From: Virgibacillus proomii
GTDB lineage: Bacteria > Bacillota > Bacilli > Bacillales > Amphibacillaceae
Direction of reading: 5' to 3'
NCBI RefSeq assembly: GCF_018916875.1
Contig: NZ_JAHLNO010000017.1
Location: forward strand, 1 to 64,000
DNA length: 64,000 bases
Position 1 is the stretch's first letter, and each line of letters starts with the position of its first letter. Of the stretch, positions 45,448 to 55,014 are shown piece by piece. Below the pieces are notes generated by a model. It was not told the origin of the DNA. It saw only the letters and a list, made by a program, of their open reading frames with translations, and ran no database searches. The translations under genes and the position numbers were made by a program.

Positions 45448-45634
45448 TTTATCCTGCATGTAAAGTGCCGTAAGATTCCCACTTCAAGAACCTAAGTTGG
45501 TACAAAAGGGTCTAAGTGGGAGAAAACGGCACCTAAATGCCCGATTCGTTCAAGGGCCTTGAGGTCATACCCTTGTGTAATAACATTCAGTAGGAGATGG
45601 AAGAAAACTCCTACTGAATGAAGTTTCACTTTAT
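45448..45634 (+). repeat. Repeat family A, copy 4
   Basis: A full-length copy of the element at 21435, with the same start (TTTATCCTGCATGTAA) and end, 187 bp long. Confidence 0.8.
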
Positions 45635-46299
45635 TCGCGTGCCAAAAGTGAAGGAAAGTGAAAAACAGTAGAAGGAAAGAGATTATTTGGAAAAAGAAGG
45701 AGCGGCTATAAATAGATAAAGGGATATTAATTCTGTAATACACATGTTGCCTTCTAATCAGGTATTAGTAGTTTTTGATCGGACACCCAATAGATAGTGA
45801 ATTGCTTGAACAACCTATTACAACAACTTATAATAACTACTTCGGTTATTGCATGGTTTAAAAACAATGATGTAACTACAAAAGAGAAACAACAACAGCA
45901 AGTATTACAAGCTAACGGACTAATTAGTTCGCTAAAAGATAAGAAGAATTGTTAGCTTTTTGATAGGATGGTTTTAGACTTGGGATATGAAATGTTTTTT
46001 ATATAATAGGTGAGTAATCTAAAGGATATGTATCAATTATTTTTTATAGCAAAACCATATACAATTTGAATTAAAATGTTTTTTGAAAATTAATTTAATT
46101 TCAAGTCTATGTTCAAAAAGGGAGCTAAAAAAGGAATTAAACTACTTATTATGTTCATGGGGTAAAAAAGTTGGGATTGTCAAAATATCTAACCTAGTGT
46201 AAGTTTTCATCACACGAGTAGGTAGTACATTTTATTGTGATAGAAAAAGACGATTTGTTTGAATAAAACATAGTGGATTATTCAAAGGAAGGAGAAAAG
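45635..46299. other. Gene-poor stretch upstream of the thiT pseudogene
   Basis: A short frame at 45798-45956 (ending NGLISSLKDKKNC) has no ribosome binding site and is not recognised. I looked for a TPP riboswitch (CTGAGA core), usual before thiT, and did not see one. TGTTCAAAAAG at 46112 resembles a MITE end. Confidence 0.4.
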
Positions 46300-46863
46300 A
46301 TAAAGCGTCAACGAACCTTATTTTTAGTAGAAGTTGCTATTTTTGCAGCCTTTGCTTTATTATCTGATATTATTCCATTTTTATCTTTTAAAATTTGGGC
46401 GTAAGGTGGTTCGGTATCTTTTGCTATGATTCCGATTTTTATTGTTGCTTTTCGGTGGGGAGTAAAAGGAGGACTCTTGGCTGGGTTTTTATGGGGTGTT
46501 TTGCAGATTGCTGTTGGCACCGCTTATATTTTATATCCAGTTCAGGGATTTATTGATTATGCACTTGCTTTTACCGTATTAGGATTTACAGGTGTTTTTG
46601 CTGAGAAAATTAAACAGGCAGTACGGCAAAACAAAACAAAAAAGTATTTGGCTTATATTGTTTTAGGCGTGCTGTTAGGCTGCGGATTACGTTTTATTGT
46701 CCATTATATTGCTGGAGTTACCTTTTTTGAATCAGCAATTAAAGGACAGCCAGTTTGGTTATATTCACTAATTTATAATGCTTCTTACATGATTCCAGCA
46801 TTTCTACTGAGTGCTGCTGTCATCATATTGTTATTTCATAATCATCCTCGGGCATTACTGTAA
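46300..46863 (+). pseudogene. thiT: Thiamine transporter ThiT with mutated start and nonsense codon
   Basis: The frame encodes the membrane S-component ThiT of the thiamine ECF transporter. Recognisable parts are FLVEVAIFAAFALLSDIIPF, GGSVSFAMIPIFIVAFRWG and the end NASYMIPAFLLSAAV. Two defects stand out. The start is ATA at 46300 after a good AAGGAAGGAG, and codon 35 is TAA where the family has Gln (WxQGGSVS), a single C-to-T change. No frameshift is present, so the decay is recent. An ATG at 46426 could still give a 145-residue product lacking the first helix. Confidence 0.75.
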
Positions 46864-47076
46864 AAACCGGCGGCCTAAACTTAAGGCTAAGTACAAGGCA
46901 CATTTTAAGATTTACCTCTGACGCTTACAGCTGAAATGTGAAGGATATAACAAAATATCATTCCGTTTAAAACAGCTATGAGAATACTAAACTTGCTAAG
47001 AAAGCGACATCTTAAAATGAACTAAACTCTCAAAAAATGCATAGGCTATAGCACACTTATTAGAGAGGAAGGTTTA

Positions 47077-48501
47077 ATGATGGAGCTATCTTTACCTCAT
47101 TTTTTATATGGTCTATTTACATTAATCATAATCGGAACCATGATCATGCGAAAAGGTGTTGTCCTTCCAACTTTATTAGGTACATTTTTTATTGCTTGGT
47201 TGTACAAAGGAAGTATCGTAGATGGGTTTACAGCAATTTTTAAAGCGAATTTAGTTGCAGCGCAAGAACTGTTTAGCATCTTTCTGATTATTACGTTTAT
47301 GCTAGCTTTATTAAATTCGCTTAGAGATCTAGGGGCAGATAAGCACATGATTCAGCCCATTCAAAAATTGATGGTTAATGGGCATATATCCTATTTTGTA
47401 TTAGTTGCAGTAACCTATGTTATTTCCTTGTTTTTTTGGCCGACATCTGCCGTTCCGTTAGTTTGCGCTTTGTTAGTACCGGCAGCTATACGAGCAGGAT
47501 TACCGGCGGCTACAGCTGCAGTAGCAATCGCAATTGCAGGACAAGGTATGGCTCTTTCCTCTGATTATATTGTTCAAGTAGCTCCAAACTTATCTGCTGT
47601 CTCTGCAGGTGTTGAGACAGCCGCGGTAGCAGAGCAAGCGTTAATTTTATCCTTAATTGCAGGTGGAATTGCTATTGGTTTAGCTTATATATTGTATCGG
47701 AAAACCATTCGCACTAAAGTAGACCCTTTAAATAATCAAGAACTTAAAAATATGCAAAACATTGGAGAAAGAACTCAAGAGCAACAAGGACCAAGACTGA
47801 AAACATGGAGTAAGATCTTTGCTGTTATTGTTCCACTAACGTTAGTTGCGGTAGTCATTTATATGGTTTATGAAAAACTTAATTCCGGAAGAATGAGTGG
47901 GTTAGAAGAAGGAGATGGTGCTGCTTTTATAGGTGGAGTTGCGGTTATTCTTCTGCTATTATCGACTATTGTTCTTCGAAAGCAACAAGCACTGGATTAT
48001 GTCACCAAACATATTACGGATGGATTTGTTTTTGCTTTTAAAGCGATGGGACCAGTAATTCCCATCGCAGGATTTTTCTTTTTAGGCAGTGCGGATTTCT
48101 CAGCAAATATATTGAGTTTGGAAAATCAAGCACCAGCGTTTTTATTTGATTTTGTGCAGTCAACCCAAGCATATTTACCACAAAATGAATGGTTATCAGC
48201 ATTAAGCATTTTAATAATCGGAATTGTTACTGGATTAGACGGTTCAGGATTTTCAGGTCTGCCATTAATAGGTGCACTAGCAGCCTCTCTTACTACAAGT
48301 GGAATGGATACAGCCACTCTGGCTGCAATTGGACAAATAGGAACGATATGGACGGGAGGAGGAGCTCTGGTTGCTTGGTCTTCACTTATTGCAATTGCAG
48401 GATTTTGTGGAGTACCTGTAATGGAGCTTGTTCGGAAAAACTTTATTCCCGTGATTTGTGGCTTATTTGTAGCAACTCTGGCTGCTGTGATGATTTTTTA
48501 A
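47077..48501 (+). CDS. Multi-pass membrane transporter of unassigned substrate
   Basis: This 474-residue integral membrane protein has about 12 hydrophobic segments and a charged loop near residues 210-245. Two glycine-rich, helix-breaking segments (FFWPTSAVPLVCALLVPAA and VTGLDGSGFSGLPLIGALAA) in repeated halves are typical of the ion-transporter superfamily (gluconate/citrate/TRAP-like permeases). I cannot assign a substrate. Two ATG codons at 47077 and 47080 share AGGAAGG upstream. A terminator follows. Confidence 0.7.
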   Translation: MMELSLPHFLYGLFTLIIIGTMIMRKGVVLPTLLGTFFIAWLYKGSIVDGFTAIFKANLVAAQELFSIFLIITFMLALLNSLRDLGADKHMIQPIQKLMVNGHISYFVLVAVTYVISLFFWPTSAVPLVCALLVPAAIRAGLPAATAAVAIAIAGQGMALSSDYIVQVAPNLSAVSAGVETAAVAEQALILSLIAGGIAIGLAYILYRKTIRTKVDPLNNQELKNMQNIGERTQEQQGPRLKTWSKIFAVIVPLTLVAVVIYMVYEKLNSGRMSGLEEGDGAAFIGGVAVILLLLSTIVLRKQQALDYVTKHITDGFVFAFKAMGPVIPIAGFFFLGSADFSANILSLENQAPAFLFDFVQSTQAYLPQNEWLSALSILIIGIVTGLDGSGFSGLPLIGALAASLTTSGMDTATLAAIGQIGTIWTGGGALVAWSSLIAIAGFCGVPVMELVRKNFIPVICGLFVATLAAVMIF

Positions 48502-48520
48502 GAATAGAAAGTTATTTATT

Positions 48521-48557
48521 AACCTGAATCTCATAATAACATGGGATTCAGGTTTTT
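48521..48557 (+). terminator. Terminator of the transporter gene
   Basis: AACCTGAATC and GATTCAGGTT pair around a short loop, and TTT follows. Confidence 0.8.
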
Positions 48558-48698
48558 AACATTATCCCACTACTTTCGGATAACGTCTTAAAAACATGTA
48601 ATATAAAACAAAAAACAATAATATAGTACACATAGAAAGTCCATTTATTTTATTATTCAAAACTATTTTACGTTTAAATAAATTAAAGCTAAAAAAAT

Positions 48699-48716
48699 AA
48701 AAAAGCGTTTTCAAAG
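48699..48716. promoter_or_regulatory. cre-like site upstream of cstA
   Basis: AAAAAGCGTTTTCAA (reverse TTGAAAACGCTTTTT) matches the CcpA cre consensus with one mismatch. It lies about 30 bp before the cstA start, a roadblock position, and would fit repression of a starvation gene by glucose. Confidence 0.5.
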
Positions 48717-48743
48717 TGGTTTACTAAAAAAGGGGGGAGAGGG

Positions 48744-50474
48744 ATGTCTAGTATACTAGTGGCTGTTATTGGAATAATTGTTTTTGCTTTAGGTTATCGC
48801 TATTATTCTAAATTTGTCGCGGAAAAGATTTTTAAACTAGATCCAAATTATGTTACACCTGCATATCGCTATAAAGATGGGGTAGATTTTGTTCCAACAA
48901 ATAAATTTGTTTTATGGGGACATCATTTCACATCTGTTGCTGGAGCTGCACCAATTCTTGGGCCAGCTATTGCTGTTTACTGGGGATGGTTGCCGGCATT
49001 TTTATGGGTCGTTTTAGGTACCGTATTTGCTGCCGGTGTTCATGACTTTGGTACACTAGTTTTATCGGTACGTAATAAGGGGCAATCCGTTGGAACATTG
49101 GCTCATCGCTTAGTTGGTCAACGTGCAAAGATATTGTTTTTATTCATTATTCTTATCCTTGTATTAATGGTAAATGCAGTATTTGCCTGGGTTATTTCCA
49201 ACTTATTTATTTCCTACCCGGCAAGTGTTTTACCGGTGTTTATTCAAATTCCTTTAGCCGTTTGGATTGGGTATGCGGTATACAAACGAAATGCCAAGAT
49301 GCTTCTTCCATCCGTGGTAGCTTTAATTATTATGTATGGAGTTGCCATTTTATCAAGTAAGATTGAAATATTGCAAATTGACTTTGTCCAGTATTTAGGT
49401 GGCGAAGGGGGCGCGGGAATATTTGGACTAAGTACCGTGTCTTCGGCATTCTTTATTTGGATTATTATTTTAATGGTCTATGTTTATATAGCTTCCACGT
49501 TACCGGTTTGGAAATTATTACAGCCACGAGATTTTATTAATTCACATCAGCTTGTTGTTGGCTTAGGAATTTTATATTTAGGATTACTGTTTACCAACCC
49601 TGAAATGACTGCGCCAGCAACAAATGCTAATGCAGATACACCATGGCTACCATTATTATTTATTACGATTGCTTGTGGAGCTATATCTGGATTTCATGGT
49701 CTGGTATCTTCTGGAACTTCTTCTAAACAATTAAATAAAGAAACGGATGCCCGATTTGTTGGTTATTTAGGTGCAATTGGTGAAGGTATATTGGCACTAA
49801 TTTCTATTATTGCAGTTGCAACGTTTTTTACCAGCACCCGAGACTTTTCAAATGTATATCAGAGCTTTGCTGATGCTAATGCGGATGGCCTGGGAGTATT
49901 TGTAGAAGGTGCGGCTGTATTAGCAGGAGGACTTGGCATTCCGAGTGATGTTGCAGTTACCATTGTATCCATTATTGTAGTTAGCTTTGCGGCTACAACG
50001 CTTGATACGTCCGTGCGACTAATGCGCTACATTATTTCTGAACTGGGTAGTGAATACAAACTTCCAGCGTTAACTAAAGCTCATGTCGCAACATCCATTG
50101 CTGTTATCTCCAGTACCGCACTTGTTTTACTCCCGGAAGGCCCGAAAGGATTTGGGTCTGGTGGCTATCAATTATGGCCATTGTTTGGTACTGCCAATCA
50201 ACTCTTAGCAGCAATTAGTTTAATGTTAATCGCAGTTTGGTTAAAGCGGTTAGGAAGAAATTATGCACTCGTACTGATTCCAATGATATTTTTGATGGTA
50301 ATGACGCTTTATGCTATGTTCCAGCAGGTTGCTTTTGAATGGTCATGGATGGGAAGTACACCTAACACATTATTATTCATTTTAGGAGCGATTATATTTA
50401 TATTTGCCATCTGGATTATCATCACAGCTTTTTCAGTTTTACGAAAAGATTATGAACGCCCATTAGATGGATAG
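48744..50474 (+). CDS. cstA: Carbon starvation protein CstA
   Basis: This 576-residue membrane protein imports peptides or pyruvate under starvation. It has the CstA hallmarks near the N-terminus: KFVAEKIFKLDPNYVTPAYR, DFVPTNKFVLWGHHFTSVAG and LGPAIAVYWGWLPAFLWVVL. A second conserved block reads SGFHGLVSSGTSSKQLNKETD. The length is that of the short CstA type. GGGGGGAGAGGG precedes the ATG. A cre-like site lies upstream and a cory-CC-star gene and an ArsA-like gene follow, a recurring trio. Confidence 0.92.
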   Translation: MSSILVAVIGIIVFALGYRYYSKFVAEKIFKLDPNYVTPAYRYKDGVDFVPTNKFVLWGHHFTSVAGAAPILGPAIAVYWGWLPAFLWVVLGTVFAAGVHDFGTLVLSVRNKGQSVGTLAHRLVGQRAKILFLFIILILVLMVNAVFAWVISNLFISYPASVLPVFIQIPLAVWIGYAVYKRNAKMLLPSVVALIIMYGVAILSSKIEILQIDFVQYLGGEGGAGIFGLSTVSSAFFIWIIILMVYVYIASTLPVWKLLQPRDFINSHQLVVGLGILYLGLLFTNPEMTAPATNANADTPWLPLLFITIACGAISGFHGLVSSGTSSKQLNKETDARFVGYLGAIGEGILALISIIAVATFFTSTRDFSNVYQSFADANADGLGVFVEGAAVLAGGLGIPSDVAVTIVSIIVVSFAATTLDTSVRLMRYIISELGSEYKLPALTKAHVATSIAVISSTALVLLPEGPKGFGSGGYQLWPLFGTANQLLAAISLMLIAVWLKRLGRNYALVLIPMIFLMVMTLYAMFQQVAFEWSWMGSTPNTLLFILGAIIFIFAIWIIITAFSVLRKDYERPLDG

Positions 50475-50492
50475 TAACGGCTTTTAAAAATA

Positions 50493-50515
50493 AAAGGGGA
50501 TTAATTCCCCTTTAT
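50493..50515 (+). terminator. Hairpin after cstA
   Basis: AAAGGGGA and TCCCCTTT pair around TTAAT; the tail is only moderately T-rich, so partial read-through to the next two genes is possible. Confidence 0.6.
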
Positions 50516-50633
50516 GTCTTTAATGGTGTCAAAGATCTGATTAAATATCGTTGGTATGTTTTTAGTGGATTTCTTTTTTAACTACAGCTAACAGTTATTT
50601 TGCTTTTGAATACATTTAAAGGGGCAGATAAAG

Positions 50634-50891
50634 ATGCTTGAACAAATTAAAAAACTTGTCCACTACTATGAGGAAGTTATTAGTTTACCGCATCGTCAAG
50701 AGATCGCACGGGAGTTAAGGCATGAAGATGATATATTTTTATTATTACTTTATTCAGAGATGATTGGAATTCCTAATCCAGTCTATTATTACACATTAGA
50801 ACTATATCCGTATATATTAGAAAAGTTCCATGACTGGCATCTGCGAATGGGAATGGAAAAATCACCTTTATCCGGTATTCGCTGCTGTTAA
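50634..50891 (+). CDS. cory-CC-star protein
   Basis: This 85-residue helical protein ends in two cysteines directly before the stop (GIRCC). Its LPHRQEIARELRHEDDIFLLLLYSEMIGIPNPVYYYTLELYPY core fits the small family known as cory-CC-star. Its function is unknown; it is found beside CstA and ArsA-like ATPases, exactly as here. A paired C-terminal cysteine suggests metal or redox chemistry, which is inference. AAAGGGG precedes the ATG. Confidence 0.8.
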   Translation: MLEQIKKLVHYYEEVISLPHRQEIARELRHEDDIFLLLLYSEMIGIPNPVYYYTLELYPYILEKFHDWHLRMGMEKSPLSGIRCC

Positions 50892-50915
50892 TTATCAAGT
50901 AGGGGGGGAAGAGAA

Positions 50916-51854
50916 ATGGAAGACTTCCTAAAAAAAATTATCTTTGTAGGTGGTAAGGGAGGAGTGGGAAAGTCGACATCTGCCGCTGCGCTTGCTTGGA
51001 ACAGAGTAAAAGAAGAAACACAAACACTGCTTATATCCACCGACCCCGCCCATAATCTAGGTTATATATTTAATCAGAAAATTGGAGGACGAATAAAAAA
51101 GATCAGTAAACATTTACAAGTCATAGAAATTGATCCAGATCATGAAACCAAAGTCTATATTAACGAGGTAAAAGAAAATATCAAGCATTTAATCCAGCCA
51201 CAAATGATGGATGAGGTAAATCGTCAACTCGACACAGTACGGGCATCCCCTGGTGCAGATGAAGCAGCACTATTTAATAAACTAGTGTCAATCATTTTGG
51301 AAGAAAAACATCATTTTGATCAAATCATTATCGATACCGCACCGACTGGTCATACCATTCGGCTACTAACGTTACCTGAGTTAATGGGTGTTTGGATAGA
51401 AGGCCTATTACAACGGCGAAAAAAGACGAATGAAAACTATACACAACTATTAAATGATGGAGAACCAATTGAAGATCCTATTTATGAAGTATTACTTAAA
51501 CGGAAGGAACGATTTACTAAAGCTCGTGAGTTGTTATTAGATGATCAAACAACAGGATTTATTTTTGTAGTTAATCCAGAGAGTCTGTCTATTACAGAAA
51601 CAGAAAAAGCAATTCATTTTCTTGTAAAACATGGCCTACATGTAAAAACATTAATAATAAATAAAGTCTTACCAGAGGAGGTAGAAGGAGATTTTTTACA
51701 TCAGCGAAAACAAATGGAACGTTCGTATATGAAAAGAATAGAAGCCACTTTTACGGATCAAACAAAAGTGTATGTTCCTTTATTTGCTAGTGATATTATT
51801 GATATAATACAATTAGAAAAATTCAGTTCCTTCTATTCCACTGGTGATGTGTAA
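50916..51854 (+). CDS. ArsA/GET3-like ATPase
   Basis: This 312-residue P-loop ATPase of the ArsA/GET3 (SIMIBI) class has the deviant Walker A GGKGGVGKSTSAAALAW, switch II IDTAPTGHTIRLL and the A-loop start STDPAHNLGYIF. There is one ATPase unit, as in GET3, not two as in arsenite-pump ArsA. No arsenite pump is nearby. It lies 24 bp after the cory-CC-star gene with GGGGGG ahead and is probably co-translated with it. A role in maturing or inserting a membrane partner, perhaps CstA, is inference. Confidence 0.85.
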   Translation: MEDFLKKIIFVGGKGGVGKSTSAAALAWNRVKEETQTLLISTDPAHNLGYIFNQKIGGRIKKISKHLQVIEIDPDHETKVYINEVKENIKHLIQPQMMDEVNRQLDTVRASPGADEAALFNKLVSIILEEKHHFDQIIIDTAPTGHTIRLLTLPELMGVWIEGLLQRRKKTNENYTQLLNDGEPIEDPIYEVLLKRKERFTKARELLLDDQTTGFIFVVNPESLSITETEKAIHFLVKHGLHVKTLIINKVLPEEVEGDFLHQRKQMERSYMKRIEATFTDQTKVYVPLFASDIIDIIQLEKFSSFYSTGDV

Positions 51855-52107
51855 AAAAATTCCAAAAGATAAAGACACATAGAAACTTGTGGTAGCAAAA
51901 GTTTCAGCAAAGTGAAAGACTTGTGTTTAGAAATACTAAGTGTAAGAAAAAAGCACCGAAGCCGAATAGTTCGATGTGATTATTGGAAACATTCTCTAGA
52001 GTATGAGGACTATTAGTTATCTATGCTAGAATTAGTGGCGCTTAAAACTTTTCTTTACATAAGCAAAAAATTCTGAAAAAAATAATTGGAAAGAGGTAGG
52101 GATTTCT

Positions 52108-53094
52108 ATGAAAGCATTTGTCCATGAACGTGATGCATTAATAGTGAAGGAAATGGAAGAGCCAATTCCTAAAGCAAATGAAGTATTAGTTAAACTCAAA
52201 GCAGCGGGACTTAATCGTCGAGATCTATATATTTCTCAGCGACGAAAGGGTGTTGAATCACCACTTATTTTAGGTTCAGATGGAGCAGGAGTAATAGAAA
52301 AAGTTGGCGAAGAAGTTCAAGGGGTGCAGGTAGGGGATGAAGTTATCGTAAATCCATCGCTAGGATGGTTTGATAATAGTGATGCACCACCTGCAGGGTA
52401 TGAAATATTAGGAATGCCTGATCATGGTACTTTTGCTGAAAAAATTGCCATTGATTATCGTCAAGTGGAGAAAAAGCCCGCTCACTTATCGTGGCAGGAA
52501 GCCGGAGTGCTTACATTATCTGGGTTAACAGCATATCGAGCACTGTTTACTAAAGGACAAATGAAGGCAGGAGAAACGGTATTTATTCCTGGTGCCGGGA
52601 GTGGTGTAGCTACGTTTTTAGTTGCATTTGCAAAAAATATTGGTGCAAAGGTGATTGTAACATCCCGAAGCAGAGAAAAACTGGAACAAGCAAAATCATT
52701 GGGAGCCGATATACTGCTCCATAATGAGAATGATTGGAAAGAGGCGTTGAAATCGGAAACAGTGGATCTCGTCATCGATAGTATAGGGCGAGCTACCTTT
52801 CAACGATCCCTCGATGTGTTGAAAAAGGGCGGAAGAATGGTTGTGTTTGGTGCTACGACGGAGGATACAGTGACCATCAATTTACGTGAATTTTTCTATG
52901 GTCAGTATCAACTGTTTGGCTCAACGATGGGAAGCAGACAAGAGTTGGCAGCGATGCTTGCTCATGTTGAACAATATCAATTACACCCGGTTGTCGATAA
53001 AACTTTTTCATTACAAGCTATGCCAGAGGCGCTGGATTATTTAAAGGATAATCACCAATTCGGAAAGATAGCTATTGATTTATCCATATTATAA
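52108..53094 (+). CDS. Quinone oxidoreductase-like dehydrogenase (YogA-like)
   Basis: This 328-residue medium-chain dehydrogenase/reductase uses NAD(P)H. The N-terminal GroES-like part reads LILGSDGAGVIEKVGEEVQG, and the Rossmann loop is GAGSGVATFLVAFAK. The catalytic-zinc Cys (AAGLNRRDLY) and the four structural cysteines are missing, so it should work without zinc, as in quinone oxidoreductases. AAGAGGTAGGG precedes the ATG. It stands alone. Confidence 0.8.
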   Translation: MKAFVHERDALIVKEMEEPIPKANEVLVKLKAAGLNRRDLYISQRRKGVESPLILGSDGAGVIEKVGEEVQGVQVGDEVIVNPSLGWFDNSDAPPAGYEILGMPDHGTFAEKIAIDYRQVEKKPAHLSWQEAGVLTLSGLTAYRALFTKGQMKAGETVFIPGAGSGVATFLVAFAKNIGAKVIVTSRSREKLEQAKSLGADILLHNENDWKEALKSETVDLVIDSIGRATFQRSLDVLKKGGRMVVFGATTEDTVTINLREFFYGQYQLFGSTMGSRQELAAMLAHVEQYQLHPVVDKTFSLQAMPEALDYLKDNHQFGKIAIDLSIL

Positions 53095-53149
53095 ACAAAA
53101 GCTAGAAGTGCTTGTTTAGTGGCTTACAAACTGGAGAACTTCTGACGAG

Positions 53150-53260
53150 ATAAAGTGAAACTTCATTCAAGGAGTGCTTTTCTCCTTGAATGTTAGTACC
53201 GCAAGGGTATGACCTAAAGGCCTTTAAACGAATCGGGGATTTAGGACCCGTTTTTTCTTA
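53150..53260 (-). repeat. Repeat family A, inverted short copy
   Basis: TAAAGTGAAACTTCATTCAAGGA and TCCTTGAATGTTAGTACC (17 bases shown in the latter part) match the reverse of the family A end. It has a CAAGGAG/CTCCTTG hairpin in place of CAGTAGGAG. Confidence 0.7.
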
Positions 53261-53324
53261 TCATGTTCAAACATCATTAGCACATTTTTAAAATGAGAAA
53301 AATACGGATCCTTACATCCGGGAA

Positions 53325-53435
53325 AAAGTGAAACTTCATTCAAGGAGTGCTTTTCTCCTTAATGTTAGTACCGCAAGGGTATGACCTAAAGGCCTTAAAC
53401 CAATCGGGCATTTAGGTGCTGTTTTCTCTACTTAT
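53325..53435 (-). repeat. Repeat family A, second inverted short copy
   Basis: A near-duplicate of the copy 175 bp upstream. Both share AAGTGAAACTTCATTCAAGG and GTACCGCAAGGGTATGACC, giving a tandem pair. Confidence 0.7.
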
Positions 53436-53484
53436 TCTCTATAACTCTTGAATGGAGATTTTTCTAGCGCTCCTTAATAAGACA

Positions 53485-53605
53485 TAGGAAACATGCCTCT
53501 AAAACAGGGGTTGCCGACGTCTAAGCGGTAAAGCCTGCTTTTAGTTGGCCTTCCTTTAGATTCGAGCTTGATGTTAACTTCTAAGAAAAGCCAATTTTGC
53601 TACGG
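53485..53605 (-). repeat. Repeat family C, inverted copy
   Basis: AAACATGCCTCTAAAACAGG through GGCCTTCCTTTAGATTCGAG is the reverse complement of the family C middle and end. It abuts the stop codon of the symporter gene. Confidence 0.7.
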
Positions 53606-54835
53606 CTAGGCTGGAGATTTTTCCATCCAGTCTTTACCTTCTAAATGTCTAGTTACCAGCATGCTGGTAACTGTATCACCAGTAACATTAATCATTGTTG
53701 CAGGAGCGTCAACCACTATTCCAATAGCAGAAATGATTGGCAAAGCTTCTAATGGCAAGCCGTACAGTGTAATAATCATCATTTCACCCATAAAACCACC
53801 ACCCGGAATACCACTCATCACAATCCCAGACAATAAACAAATTCCAATTGCTGTTAAAAAAGTATCGATTCCGGAAAAGTCCATATTAAATACACCGAAG
53901 ACAAATGCTATTTTTAACATTGCTGAAAGACATGAGCCATCCATATGTATGGTAGCTCCAAGTGGAAGCACTGTTTCCCGAATATCCTTAGGAACTCCTA
54001 TTTGCTTTGCAGCTTGTAAATTAGCAGGTAATGAGGCCACACTGCTACCAGTTCCAAGTGAAGTTGCAGCTGGGGCAAGTATGTTTTTCCAAAATCGGGC
54101 TACCCCTTTTTTACCACCAGCGATAAAAGCATATAAGGTAAAGCCAATGGCAAAATATAAGACGGATACTGGATAATAAATAATTACTGCTTTGGCATAA
54201 TCACCAATTAACTCTGCACCAAACTCCCCAACTAAAGATGCAAAATAAGCGCCTAATCCAATCGGAGCATAGTACATAACGAGTTGTATAATTTTCATAA
54301 ACACTTCTGAACCGCTTGTTAGAAATGTGGTAAATGCTCTTCCTTTTTCTCCAGTAAGTCCAGTTGCTACACCGATAAGTACAGAAAAAACGATCAAAGC
54401 AAGCATGTTATCGCGTGAAAATAAGTCTACAAAATCCGAAACAGTCAAAGTATTTACTAGTTGTTCAGAAAAACTCATTTTCTCTTGGACCTCATCTGGT
54501 TTTATTCGTGGAATATCCACACCAGAACCAGGTTGGAAAATAACGGTAGCAACTAGCATAAATACTGCAGCAATGATTCCGGTACTCACAAACACCGATA
54601 GCATGGAACCCATTATCTTTCCCAGCCTTTTCATACTGTCCATATTTGCTATAGCAGAAGAGATTGTAAAGAAAACAAGCGGAATTACAATCATAAATAG
54701 CAAGTTAATAAACAGATCCCCTAATGGCTTAATAACTGTAACGTCTTTGCCGAATATAAGTCCAATAATGGACCCGATAATAATTGAAGCAAGTAATATG
54801 ATCGGAAAGCGATAGGATTTTAATTTATCCTTCAT
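53606..54835 (-). CDS. Dicarboxylate/amino acid:cation symporter (DAACS)
   Basis: This 409-residue membrane protein imports glutamate, aspartate or C4-dicarboxylates with Na+ or H+. It has the family's serine-rich re-entrant loop SLGTGSSVASLPANLQAA, the TIHMDGSCLSAML segment (ALGATIxxDG type) and GIPGGGFMGEMMI. AAAGGAATG precedes the ATG. The broken symporter at 15766-16980 belongs to the same family. The exact substrate cannot be told. Confidence 0.88.
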   Translation of the reverse strand: MKDKLKSYRFPIILLASIIIGSIIGLIFGKDVTVIKPLGDLFINLLFMIVIPLVFFTISSAIANMDSMKRLGKIMGSMLSVFVSTGIIAAVFMLVATVIFQPGSGVDIPRIKPDEVQEKMSFSEQLVNTLTVSDFVDLFSRDNMLALIVFSVLIGVATGLTGEKGRAFTTFLTSGSEVFMKIIQLVMYYAPIGLGAYFASLVGEFGAELIGDYAKAVIIYYPVSVLYFAIGFTLYAFIAGGKKGVARFWKNILAPAATSLGTGSSVASLPANLQAAKQIGVPKDIRETVLPLGATIHMDGSCLSAMLKIAFVFGVFNMDFSGIDTFLTAIGICLLSGIVMSGIPGGGFMGEMMIITLYGLPLEALPIISAIGIVVDAPATMINVTGDTVTSMLVTRHLEGKDWMEKSPA

Positions 54836-55014
54836 ATCTGTTCATTCCTTTTTCGTGTAATAAAATAAGATAACTACTCTAGTCTACACGAAAAACAATG
54901 TTAACAAAAGGGAGTTCACCTATTTGACCAGTTATATTTATCATAATCAGGGCTTTTAACGAGAGCTAAGATACCAAACTAAATCGGTTAACAAAAGACT
55001 GTGTAAGAATTTCT

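Noticed and set aside
46000-46299. TPP riboswitch upstream of the thiT pseudogene
   Set aside because: Searched for because thiT is usually under one, but no CTGAGA core or matching stems were seen.
50916-51854. Arsenite-pump ATPase ArsA
   Set aside because: Only one ATPase unit is present, no arsB or arsR lies nearby, and the neighbours are cstA and cory-CC-star. An ArsA/GET3-like ATPase is the safer name.
53661-54815. Long plus-strand frames
   Set aside because: They are antisense shadows of the DAACS symporter gene, rich in Ser, Thr, Pro and Ile as expected from the opposite strand of membrane-protein codons.
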